From: Actinomycetes bacterium
GTDB lineage: Bacteria > Actinomycetota > Actinomycetes > S36-B12
Assembly: GCA_024641635.1 (NCBI GenBank)
Contig: JAHECS010000006.1
Location: 87,968-120,763 of the forward strand
Reading direction: 5' to 3'
Length of the DNA: 32,796 nt
The translations under genes were made by a program, and so were the position numbers. The notes beneath the pieces are model-generated. The model worked only from the letters and a program-made list of their open reading frames with translations, did no database searches and was not told the DNA's origin. Below are positions 1 to 7,645 of this stretch, in pieces; position 1 is the first letter of the stretch; each line of letters starts with the position of its first letter.

Positions 1-15
1 CGACACAATGCGCCT

Positions 16-780
16 ATGGAGGTCGAGCCGATCCGCACCGGGATCGCCCTCGTCCTGCTGTTCTCCGGCGCCTTCGCCGTCATGACCGTGAGCGGTCTTC
101 GGTTCCGCAAGGAGCTGGTGATCGCGTCACTCCGAGCCTTCGTCCAGCTCTCGGCCGTGGCCCTCATCATCGCCTGGATCTTCACGCACCCCCAGGGCGC
201 GGTCGTCTACCTCGCCGTCATGCTGCTCGTCGCCGCCTACACCTCCAACCGACGCATCGGCGGTGATCGACGCGACGGCCTTGGCGTCCTTCTGGCGATC
301 TTCCTGGGGGCCAGCGCCACCGTAAGCATCGTCGCCCTGACCGGCGCCCTGGAGTTCAGCGCGCAGGCGCTGCTGCCGTTCAGTGCGCAGATGATCGGCG
401 GAGCGATGACCACCGCGTCGCTGGCCGGGGTCCGGCTCCGCGACGACGTCCGTGACCAGCTGACGACCTTCGAAGGCTACGTCGCACTCGGTGCCACCTA
501 CCGTCAAGCCGGTCGCGAGTTCGCCGGTCGGGCGTCCGAGCGCTCCTTGTTCCCCACCCTCGACCAGACGAAGAGCGCCGGGCTGGTGACGCTGCCGGGG
601 GCGTTCGTCGGCATGCTGCTGGGCGGAGCCTCGCCGCTCGCCGCCGCGCAGGTGCAGCTGCTCGTGCTCATCGGCCTGCTGCTCGTCCAGGCGATCACGG
701 CGGTCGTGACGACCCGGCTCATCAGCCCCCTGCCCCCCTCCCTCGGCCAGAATGCCGGCCAACCCCGGGTCGCCGCATGA
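16..780 (+). CDS. fetB: FetB/YbbM-type ABC transporter permease
   Basis: Integral membrane permease of the UPF0014/FetB family, whose E. coli member with FetA is linked to iron export and oxidative-stress resistance. At 254 aa it has the family length (about 260). Hydrophobic segments are visible near residues 5-25, 35-57, 62-75, 90-112, and 190-235. The family-type signature lies in the middle: PFSAQMIGGAMTTASLAG (about 120-137), followed by a charged cytoplasmic stretch with R/E/D residues (ALGATYRQAGREFAGRASERS) that contacts the ATPase, then TLDQTKSAGLVTLPGAFVGM, which is strongly conserved in FetB. The stop overlaps the next start by ATGA, so it is translationally coupled to the ATPase. 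Start chosen is the ATG at 16; the window begins too close to judge its ribosome binding site. Substrate (metal versus phosphate-like anion) is not determinable. Confidence 0.85.
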   Translation: MEVEPIRTGIALVLLFSGAFAVMTVSGLRFRKELVIASLRAFVQLSAVALIIAWIFTHPQGAVVYLAVMLLVAAYTSNRRIGGDRRDGLGVLLAIFLGASATVSIVALTGALEFSAQALLPFSAQMIGGAMTTASLAGVRLRDDVRDQLTTFEGYVALGATYRQAGREFAGRASERSLFPTLDQTKSAGLVTLPGAFVGMLLGGASPLAAAQVQLLVLIGLLLVQAITAVVTTRLISPLPPSLGQNAGQPRVAA

Positions 781-1553
781 CCGGTGACGTCTTCACGCTC
801 GATCACGTGAGCGTCACGTACGGCGACGTGCTCGCGCTCAGCGACGTCAGCATGACGATCAACCGGTTGGGCGTCACGGCGCTGATCGGCCCCAGCGGCT
901 GCGGCAAGTCGACGCTGCTGCGGACGCTCAACCGCATGAACGACCTGGTGGCCGGGGCGCACGTGGAGGGGATGGTCCTGTTCGACGGTGTTGACGTCCA
1001 CGCTCCCGACCGCGACCTCGTCGAGTTGCGGAGACGAGTCGGCATGGTCTTCCAGAAGCCGAACGTGTTCCCGATGTCAGTGCGCGACAACGTCGCCTAC
1101 GGCCCCGCCCTGCACGGCCGCCGTGACGGCCTCGACGATCTGGTCGAGCGATCCCTGTCCCGTGCCGGGCTCTGGGACGAGGTCAAGGACGACCTTCAGC
1201 GCAGCGCGACGGCGCTGTCGGTCGGGCAGCAGCAGCGGCTCGTGATCGCGCGCTGCCTCGCCGTGGAGCCGGAGGTGATCCTCATGGACGAGCCGACAGC
1301 CTCCCTCGACCCGGTCGCGACGATGGCCATCGAGTCGCTCACACGCAGCCTGGCCCAGGACTTCACCATCGTGCTCGTCACCCACGACCTGCGGCAGGCG
1401 GAGCGCATCTCAGATCGGACCGCCTTCTTCATGGCTCACGTGCACGACGAGAAGTCCCGGCACGGCGAGCTGGTCGAATACGGATCGACGGAAGCGATCT
1501 TCACCGATCCGCAGCACCCGAGGACCCGCGAGTACGTGCACGGGCGGCGTTAA
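777..1553 (+). CDS. ABC transporter ATP-binding protein, PstB-like
   Basis: Cytoplasmic ATPase that powers the upstream permease. Walker A is GPSGCGKST (about residues 38-46), the Q-loop is VFQKPNVFP (about 92-100), the Walker B is VILMDEP, followed by the D-loop ASLDP, and the switch histidine is in VLVTHDL. The stretch after Walker A (TLNRMNDL) and the C-terminal part ending in EYGSTEAIF...TREYVHGR are hallmarks of phosphate-transport PstB rather than of FetA, although the partner permease is FetB-type and no pstS, pstC or pstA is nearby. The ABC signature reads LSVGQQQR, with Val where Gly is usual. Length 258 aa is normal for PstB. It starts with ATG inside the ATGA overlap with the permease gene. 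The pair is clearly one transporter; the substrate is open. Confidence 0.85.
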   Translation: MTGDVFTLDHVSVTYGDVLALSDVSMTINRLGVTALIGPSGCGKSTLLRTLNRMNDLVAGAHVEGMVLFDGVDVHAPDRDLVELRRRVGMVFQKPNVFPMSVRDNVAYGPALHGRRDGLDDLVERSLSRAGLWDEVKDDLQRSATALSVGQQQRLVIARCLAVEPEVILMDEPTASLDPVATMAIESLTRSLAQDFTIVLVTHDLRQAERISDRTAFFMAHVHDEKSRHGELVEYGSTEAIFTDPQHPRTREYVHGRR

Positions 1554-1580
1554 CGCGCCGTATGCCCTTGGCATCCGTCG

Positions 1581-1608
1581 CGGCCGGAAGCCCCCGCTCC
1601 CCCGGCCG
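1581..1608. terminator. possible bidirectional terminator hairpin
   Basis: A 7-bp inverted repeat (CGGCCGG at 1581-1587 and CCGGCCG at 1602-1608) with a 14-nt loop sits in the 60-bp gap between the convergent ABC ATPase gene and hydrolase-cyclase gene. A second small hairpin (ATGCC-CTT-GGCAT, 1562-1574) lies just before it. No T-tract follows, as is common in high-GC actinobacteria. Confidence 0.4.
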
Positions 1609-1613
1609 TCCCG

Positions 1614-2975
1614 TCACGCTGATGGCGACGACGAGTCGGAGACGCGCAGCAGGTGCCAAGCGCCCGGAACGCCCTTGAGCTCATGCTCACCCGCATCCTC
1701 GAAGACCAGACCCGACCCCAACGTCAGATCCCGCACCGTCGAGGTCGCCCACACCTCCGATGCTCCGGCCAGGGCGGCCACGCGCGCTCCGATGTGCACG
1801 GCGAGGCCGCCGATGTCGTCGTCCAGGACCTCGATCTCGCCGGTGTGACAGCCGGCCCGCACCTCAAGGCCGAGCAACCGAGCGGTCGCTCCGATCGCCT
1901 GGGCGCAACGAACCGCCCGGGCGGGTCCGTCGAACACGGCCAGCAGCCCATCGCCGGTCGAGGCGACGAATCGTCCGCGGAAGCGCTCGACCTCCCGTCG
2001 TGCCAACTCACGCTCCCGCAGGACCACGGCCTTCCACGCAGAATCGCCCATTGCGGCGAGGCGCTCGGTCGAGCCCACGATGTCCGTGAACAGAACGGTG
2101 GCCAGCACCCGCTCCGCCGAGTCCTCCCCATCACGCAGGTCCCCGAGGAACCGACGAATCTCCGCCACCAATGCCTCGGAGTCGCCGGCCCACGGCGGGT
2201 GGTCGGCTCCCTCGAGCTCGACGTACCGGGCCCCCGGTATCCGGTCCGCGATGTAGCGCCCCTGGCCGACGGGCTCGATCGCATCGTCGGTGCGATGGAC
2301 GACGAGCGTGGCGACCCCGATCGCAGGAAGGAGCGCCCTGATGTCGGTCGCTCGGAGCTGCTCCTCCAGGGCCAGCTGGCTGCCCGGACTGGACACGAGG
2401 CGGAAGAAGCGAAGCATCCAGCGCTCAATCCGGCCGTCTCCCACGTGGGACGGAACGAACCTCGGCATCATCGCCGCCGAGAACTCGTCCGTGCCCCACC
2501 CGTCCCTGACCGCATCCAGGTAGTCGGACCACTCCTCCTCCGACCACTGCCAGGGATAGTCCGGTTTGCGGAGCCCGCAGGCTGTCGCCGCGTAGAGGAT
2601 GAGCCCCGCGACCCGATCCGGGCGCGTAGCAGCGAACATCGCGCACTGGGCGGCCGCCTCCTCGAACCCGAACAGCACCACCCGATCACTTCCACACGCA
2701 TCCAGGACGACGGTGATGTCGTCCACCATCACCTCGAGTGGCGGCGCATCACCCGGCGCGAATCGGTCCGAAAGTCCCGTGCCCCGGCGGTCGATGAGGA
2801 TGACGCGAGCCACGTCCCCCAAGGCCCGGAGGTACCGCGCATAGAGCGGGTTCTCCCATGCGATCTCGAGGTTGTCCATCGGGGACAGGCAGACGAGGGT
2901 GAGCGGCCCGCTGCCGAAGGATTCATAGGCGATCGATACGGCGCCATTCCGTGCGTACCGAACCTGCGGCTCCAT
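1614..2975 (-). CDS. alpha/beta-hydrolase-adenylate/guanylate cyclase fusion
   Basis: A 453-aa protein with two domains. Residues about 1-280 form an alpha/beta-hydrolase fold (LIDRRGTGLSDRF at about 80-92 is typical of the family), and residues about 288-450 a class III nucleotide cyclase domain starting at VLATVLFTDIVGSTERLAAM, with the first metal Asp in FTDIVGST, the second in STGDGLLAVF, and the late motif VHIGARVAALAG. Such fusions are common in mycobacteria and other actinobacteria and are thought to sense small molecules or pH. The hydrolase nucleophile elbow, normally G-x-S-x-G, reads FGFEEAAAQ, so the catalytic Ser appears replaced by Glu; the domain is probably a sensor, not an enzyme. 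Start is the ATG at 2975 (MEPQVRYARNG), which matches the family N terminus. The gene diverges from the MMPL transporter. Cyclase activity is inferred from family, not shown. Confidence 0.85.
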   Translation of the reverse strand: MEPQVRYARNGAVSIAYESFGSGPLTLVCLSPMDNLEIAWENPLYARYLRALGDVARVILIDRRGTGLSDRFAPGDAPPLEVMVDDITVVLDACGSDRVVLFGFEEAAAQCAMFAATRPDRVAGLILYAATACGLRKPDYPWQWSEEEWSDYLDAVRDGWGTDEFSAAMMPRFVPSHVGDGRIERWMLRFFRLVSSPGSQLALEEQLRATDIRALLPAIGVATLVVHRTDDAIEPVGQGRYIADRIPGARYVELEGADHPPWAGDSEALVAEIRRFLGDLRDGEDSAERVLATVLFTDIVGSTERLAAMGDSAWKAVVLRERELARREVERFRGRFVASTGDGLLAVFDGPARAVRCAQAIGATARLLGLEVRAGCHTGEIEVLDDDIGGLAVHIGARVAALAGASEVWATSTVRDLTLGSGLVFEDAGEHELKGVPGAWHLLRVSDSSSPSA

Positions 2976-3129
2976 GTGGGCGACTGTAGGGCTGGCCTAG
3001 CGCTCCGTGCATGACTTTGCATCCCCCGCGGGAGCCATCTCGGTCGCGGCGGAGTCTCCTCCGCATACGACGGGGCGCGTCGCCCTTGGCCTCCCGTCGA
3101 TCCACGCCCTGCTCCGGCAGGATGCGGCA

Positions 3130-5964
3130 ATGAGCCATTGGGCCGTGCGCCGGCCAGTCATCGCACTCGTCGCGTGGGTGATCGTGCTCGTCGCGATCGG
3201 CGGTGCCGCCAGCGTCATCGGTGGCAAGTTCAACGACAGCTTCGCGCTTCCGGGCGCGCAGTCGACCGTGGCCCAGGACCTCCTCACCAAGCTCGAAGGG
3301 ACGACGACGGACGTCACCGCGAAGGTGATCTGGTCCCCCGCGACCGGGAAGGTGACGGAGCCTCGCGTCGAGAAGGAGATCCATCCGACGCTGGAGAGGC
3401 TCGCGGACCTGCCCTTCGTCACCTGCGTGGCCGGACCGTACGGACGCGACTACGGGTCGGCCTGCCCGAAGGCGACACCCGTCGACCTGCGTCGCGCGGT
3501 CCTCAAGGCCTTCCGTGCCGAGCTCGCGAAGAAGACGGGCGTGCCGGTCGACCGGCTCTCCGAGGGAGCCGACCTGCTCGACCGACTCGCACCGCTCGAG
3601 GGCGCCGACCCACGGTCGCTGGCCACGCTTGCCCGCGCCCTCCCGTCCCTCGCCCGACTGGCGAAGGCCTCCGAGCCGCTCCTGGCCGTCATGCGCACGC
3701 CGTCCGCCGACGACCTCCAGTTCCTCGTCGGCCTGAAGGCCTCAGACATCAAAGCGGCCATCACCGCCGTGCAGGTCACCGACGCGATCGCCAACCTGCC
3801 CCCCGATCTACTGGCCGTCGTCCCCGGGCTGGAGAAGCTCGCATCCGCATCGCGCCCGACCCTGGACGCGCTCGCGAAGCTCACTCCGTCCGACCTGACC
3901 TTCCTGGAGGGCCTGACCCGTTCGGACATCCAGACCGTCGTCGGGGCGCTCGGCGGACTTCAGCGCTTCGCGGAGCTGCCCCCATCGACGCTGGAGCAGC
4001 TGGCCAAGGCGTCCCCCGACAAGCTGGGTGCAATGGCGGCCGCGATCCCCTCCGACGTCAGCAGGGCCACGGCTCTCATGACCGAGATCAAACGGAAGGC
4101 CGAGGAGCTGGGGAAGGCGGCCGACGCAACCTCGGCTGCCACGTCGGCCGTCTCGCACGACGACACCGTCGCCTACGCAACCGTGACGATGAACGGTCCG
4201 TCGATCACGGCGCGCGACGCTGCGCGGTTCCTCGAGATCGTCGACACGTCGAGCACGCCGAAGCTGACGGTGGGGGCCCAAGGGTCCGCACTCGAGTCCG
4301 GCGTAGGGGGACCGGACTCCTCGCAGGGTCTCGGGCTGATCGTGGCCATCGTCATCCTGCTGCTCGTCTTCGGCTCGCTGGTCGCCGCGGGCCTGCCGAT
4401 CGTCGTTGCCATCACTGGCCTCGTCGCCGGGCAGCTGCTCGTCATCGTGGCCGCCCACTTCATGGACGTGGCCACCTTCGCTCCGTCCCTGGCCGCGATG
4501 GTGGGCCTCGGCGTCGGCATCGACTACGCCCTGTTCATCATGAATCGCTTCACCCAAGCCAGTCGCAATGGCAAGGCGCCCAAGGACGCAGCCCTCGAGG
4601 CCGTGGGCACCGCAGGCAAGGCAGTCGCCTTCGCCGGCACGACCGTGATGATCGCCCTGCTCGGGATGTTCGTGCTGCGCATCAACTTCTTCAATGGCCT
4701 CGCGCTGGCCGCTGCCGCCGCCGTGCTCATGGTCATGGCGTCTGCGCTCTGGATGCTGCCGGCGCTGCTGTCGCTGCTGGGGGCGAAGTCCCTGTCGCTG
4801 CGGATGCCGTGGGCCCGTCATCCCAAGCCCTTCGATCCGGCAACCTCCCGTTGGACGCGCTACGGGGCTCTCCTCCAGCGCCTCCCGGCCATCCCCGCCG
4901 TCCTGGCCCTTGCCGCCGTGGGCCTGCTCGCGTCACCGGCACTGGGCATGCAGCTGGGCTTCCCGGACGACTCGTCGGAGGCGAGGGGATCGCCCCTGCG
5001 GGTGGGATTCGACCTCATGTCCACCGGTTACGGCCCGGGTGTGAACGGCCCGTTCTATGTGGCCGTGGAGGTGCCGAAGAAGGACGACTACCGGGTGCTC
5101 CGCGGCGTCATCGAGGAGCTGGCGAAGACGCCCGGAGTCGCGAGCACTGTGCCGACGGCGGGCATGCTCCCCCTCCTCGAGGCCGACAAGAAGGGCTTCG
5201 GCTCCGACGGCAGGATCACGTCGGTCATCGTCCAGCCCCAGTCCGCCCCCTCGGCCGGTGAGACGGCCGACCTCCTCGACCGGATCCGGTCGTCCACGGC
5301 CCCGCGGATCAAGGAGCGCACCGGTGCCGTGATCTACGTGGGCGGATCGCAGGCCGTGTCCGAGGACTTCACCGGAGTCCTCGAGAAGGCGTTGCCGGTG
5401 TTCCTCCTGCTCGTCGTCGGCTTTGGCTTCCTCGCACTGATGCTGCTGTTCCACTCCCTGCTGATCCCGCTGACCGCAGCCGTCACATCCCTGCTCTCGT
5501 TCGCCGGGGCACTCGGCGTGACGGTCGCCGTGTTCCAGCACGGTGTCGCTGACTCGCTGCTCGGCGTCACCGGAACCGGCCCGATCCTCCCGTTCCTGCC
5601 GATCATGGTCTTCGCCATCCTGTTCGGCCTGTCGATGGACTACCAGGTGTTCCTCGTCAGTCGCATGCGCGAGGAGTGGGACCGCTCACACGACAACGCC
5701 GATGCGGTGCGCCGCGGGCTCGCCGGATCCGGCCGCGTCGTGGTCGCTGCCGCCACGATCATGATCAGCGTCTTCGTGTCCTTCATCCCCACGCCGATCG
5801 CCACGATCAAGCTGTTCGGAGTCGCACTGGCTGCGGCCGTCTTCATCGATGCCTTCATCGTGCGCCTGATCCTCGTCCCGTCGGTCATGAGCCTGTTCGG
5901 GCGTGCCAACTGGTGGCTGCCCCGCTGGCTGGACCGGGCGCTGCCCACGATCCGCCTCGAGTAG
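3130..5964 (+). CDS. MMPL family RND transporter
   Basis: A 944-aa inner-membrane RND-type exporter of the MmpL/YdfJ class (lipid or drug efflux by proton motive force). The N terminus MSHWAVRRPVIALVAWVIVL begins the first membrane helix. A long extracytoplasmic loop follows (about residues 30-395), then a helix bundle containing GLGVGIDYALFIMNRF, a second loop, and a second bundle containing LFGLSMDYQVFLVSRMREEW. The paired Asp-Tyr motifs are the proton-relay residues of this family. The first loop is unusually rich in Leu/Ala helices and contains two related units of about 55-60 residues. The open frame extends upstream to a GTG at 3007, but the ATG at 3130 gives the canonical MMPL start and has AGGA upstream; 3130 is preferred. 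Substrate unknown; no TetR regulator is adjacent. Confidence 0.88.
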   Translation: MSHWAVRRPVIALVAWVIVLVAIGGAASVIGGKFNDSFALPGAQSTVAQDLLTKLEGTTTDVTAKVIWSPATGKVTEPRVEKEIHPTLERLADLPFVTCVAGPYGRDYGSACPKATPVDLRRAVLKAFRAELAKKTGVPVDRLSEGADLLDRLAPLEGADPRSLATLARALPSLARLAKASEPLLAVMRTPSADDLQFLVGLKASDIKAAITAVQVTDAIANLPPDLLAVVPGLEKLASASRPTLDALAKLTPSDLTFLEGLTRSDIQTVVGALGGLQRFAELPPSTLEQLAKASPDKLGAMAAAIPSDVSRATALMTEIKRKAEELGKAADATSAATSAVSHDDTVAYATVTMNGPSITARDAARFLEIVDTSSTPKLTVGAQGSALESGVGGPDSSQGLGLIVAIVILLLVFGSLVAAGLPIVVAITGLVAGQLLVIVAAHFMDVATFAPSLAAMVGLGVGIDYALFIMNRFTQASRNGKAPKDAALEAVGTAGKAVAFAGTTVMIALLGMFVLRINFFNGLALAAAAAVLMVMASALWMLPALLSLLGAKSLSLRMPWARHPKPFDPATSRWTRYGALLQRLPAIPAVLALAAVGLLASPALGMQLGFPDDSSEARGSPLRVGFDLMSTGYGPGVNGPFYVAVEVPKKDDYRVLRGVIEELAKTPGVASTVPTAGMLPLLEADKKGFGSDGRITSVIVQPQSAPSAGETADLLDRIRSSTAPRIKERTGAVIYVGGSQAVSEDFTGVLEKALPVFLLLVVGFGFLALMLLFHSLLIPLTAAVTSLLSFAGALGVTVAVFQHGVADSLLGVTGTGPILPFLPIMVFAILFGLSMDYQVFLVSRMREEWDRSHDNADAVRRGLAGSGRVVVAAATIMISVFVSFIPTPIATIKLFGVALAAAVFIDAFIVRLILVPSVMSLFGRANWWLPRWLDRALPTIRLE

Positions 5965-5971
5965 GACAGGG

Positions 5972-5986
5972 CGAGCGTTCCGCTCG
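5972..5986 (+). terminator. short hairpin after MMPL gene
   Basis: CGAGCG-TTC-CGCTCG forms a perfect 6-bp stem with a 3-nt loop, 7 nt after the MMPL stop codon and before the GerW-like gene. It is small and lacks a T-run, so it may only weaken read-through. Confidence 0.35.
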
Positions 5987-6027
5987 TACGTAGAATGGAG
6001 TCACGCCAGACCGACAAGGAGATGGCT

Positions 6028-6354
6028 ATGACATTCGAAGAGTTCATCGCCCGCGCCCAGGACACCGTCACAGTCCGCAAGGTCTATGGGGAGCCCTTCG
6101 AGAAGGACGGCATGACGGTGATCCCCGCGGCCCGCGTGATGGGGGGCGGAGGCGGTGGCACCGGGACCGACGAGCAGGGGCAGACCGGCGAGGGCGGCGG
6201 CTGGGGAGTGAACGCCCGACCTGCTGGCGCGTATGTCATCAGGGACGGCCAGATCAGCTGGCGCCCTGCCGTCGACGCGAACACGGTCATCGTGGCCGTG
6301 GCCGCGGTCGCCGTGGCGGCCCTCGTCGCGGGGGTTCTGCGCCGCCGCGGCTAA
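6028..6354 (+). CDS. GerW/YtfJ-like small membrane protein
   Basis: A 108-aa protein of the GerW (YtfJ) family. It has an N-terminal helix (MTFEEFIARAQDTVTVRKVYG), the family-type segment GEPFEKDGMTVIPAARV, a Gly-rich stretch (MGGGGGGTG) and a block that continues GGGWGVNARPAGAYVI, then VDANTVIVAVAAVAVAALVAG, a C-terminal membrane helix capped by RRRG. In Bacillus the family is tied to spore germination, but homologues are widespread in non-sporulating actinobacteria where their role is unknown. Start: AAGGAG at 6016-6021 lies directly against the ATG at 6022 but six bases before the ATG at 6028, so 6028 is preferred over 6022 and over 5995. It lies 63 bases after the MMPL gene and may be partly co-transcribed. 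Confidence 0.75.
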   Translation: MTFEEFIARAQDTVTVRKVYGEPFEKDGMTVIPAARVMGGGGGGTGTDEQGQTGEGGGWGVNARPAGAYVIRDGQISWRPAVDANTVIVAVAAVAVAALVAGVLRRRG

Positions 6355-6457
6355 CCGACGTCCGCCACCCCCGGCATTCGGCCCGCCGCACCAGTACGGC
6401 TGAACCGCACAGGCGCCCTCTAGCATCGAGACCGACACCGATGCGGACGGAGAACGC

Positions 6458-7645
6458 GTGCGACTGCTCCACACCTCCGACTGGCACCTCGGCCGACACC
6501 TGCAGACGGTCTCGCTGGTCGAGCACCAGCGGACCTTCCTCGCCTGGCTGGCCGACCTCGCGGCCGAGCGTGATGTGGACGCCGTGCTCGTGTCGGGGGA
6601 CGTGTACGACCGCGCCATCCCGTCGGTCGATGCCGTGAACCTGTTCGAGGAGGGACTCGTCGGCCTGGTCGCCACCTGCCCCGTGATCCTCATCTCAGGG
6701 AACCACGACTCCCCCACCCGGCTCGGTTTCGGTGGTGCGCTGCTGGAGGCTGCTCGGGTGCACCTGCGCTCGGGGGTCGGTGACGTCGCCCGCCCGGTCG
6801 AGATCACCGACACCGCGGGCCGCACACTTCTCGTCTACGGCCTGCCCTATCTGGAGCCTGAGGTCGTGCGAGCCGCCCTGGGCGCGGAGAAGTCGCACGC
6901 GGCCGTGCTCTCTTCGGCGATGGATCTCGTGCGTGCTGACGTCGACGCCCGCCGCGAGGATGCGGCGACAGAGGATGCCCCCGCGCCCCGCGTGGTCGTC
7001 ATGGCACACGCCTTCGTCGCGGGCGGGACGGGAAGCGACTCCGAGCGGGACGTCAGCGTGGGTGGGATCGCCGACGCTCCGGCCGACGTGTTCGCGGGCG
7101 TCGACTACGTCGCGCTGGGCCATCTCCACGGCCCTCAGGAGATCGCGAACCCGGGCGGCCCGGTGACCAGGTACAGCGGATCACCGCTGGCCTACTCGTT
7201 CTCCGAGGAGAGCCATGAGAAGTCGGTCGCCATCGTCGACGTCGGCCCCGACGGCGAGGTGACGGCGGAGCTCGTTGCGGCACCCGTGCCCCGACGGCTG
7301 CGCACCATCACGGGTGACCTCGAGAGGCTGCTCGACGACCCCGATCTCGCAGGCGCCGAAGAGTCGTGGGTAAGGGCCGTCCTCACCGACAGCCGGCGAC
7401 CCGAGAATCCGATGGAACGCCTGCGGACCCGGTTCCCGCACGCGATCGAGCTCACCTGGATCCCCCACGTCGACGGTGAGCCCGTAACCGACTCAGCTCC
7501 TCGCGTCGATCCCAGCGGGACGGATCCGGTGGAGGTCACGGCGTCCTTCATCGAGCACGTCACGAGCGAGCCTGCGCGCGATGCGGAGGTGGACCTCATC
7601 CGGGCGTCTGTCGAGCGGGTTCGCATCTCGGAGGCGGCCCAATGA
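6458..7645 (+). CDS. sbcD: exonuclease SbcCD subunit D (Mre11-like nuclease)
   Basis: Nuclease subunit of the SbcCD complex, which trims hairpins and protein-blocked DNA ends in repair and replication. The calcineurin-like phosphoesterase motifs are all present: HTSDWHLGR (residues 5-13), VSGDVYDRA (about 47-55), SGNHDSPTR (about 80-88), VMAHAF (about 183-188) and ALGHLHGPQ (about 223-231). C-terminal capping region to residue 395, a normal length. Start is a GTG preceded by ACGGAG at a 5-base spacing. A TAGCAT at 6421-6426 could be a -10 box for the sbcDC transcript. The stop overlaps the sbcC start by ATGA, as expected for a coupled two-subunit enzyme. Confidence 0.95.
   Translation: MRLLHTSDWHLGRHLQTVSLVEHQRTFLAWLADLAAERDVDAVLVSGDVYDRAIPSVDAVNLFEEGLVGLVATCPVILISGNHDSPTRLGFGGALLEAARVHLRSGVGDVARPVEITDTAGRTLLVYGLPYLEPEVVRAALGAEKSHAAVLSSAMDLVRADVDARREDAATEDAPAPRVVVMAHAFVAGGTGSDSERDVSVGGIADAPADVFAGVDYVALGHLHGPQEIANPGGPVTRYSGSPLAYSFSEESHEKSVAIVDVGPDGEVTAELVAAPVPRRLRTITGDLERLLDDPDLAGAEESWVRAVLTDSRRPENPMERLRTRFPHAIELTWIPHVDGEPVTDSAPRVDPSGTDPVEVTASFIEHVTSEPARDAEVDLIRASVERVRISEAAQ

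Noticed and set aside
3049-3064. hairpin GCGGAG-TCTC-CTCCGC before the MMPL start
   Set aside because: Short stem, expected by chance in GC-rich leader; not enough to claim a regulatory element.
3138-5261. 707-aa frame overlapping the MMPL gene
   Set aside because: Composition dominated by R, G, A and P; the overlapping frame encodes the full MMPL signature.
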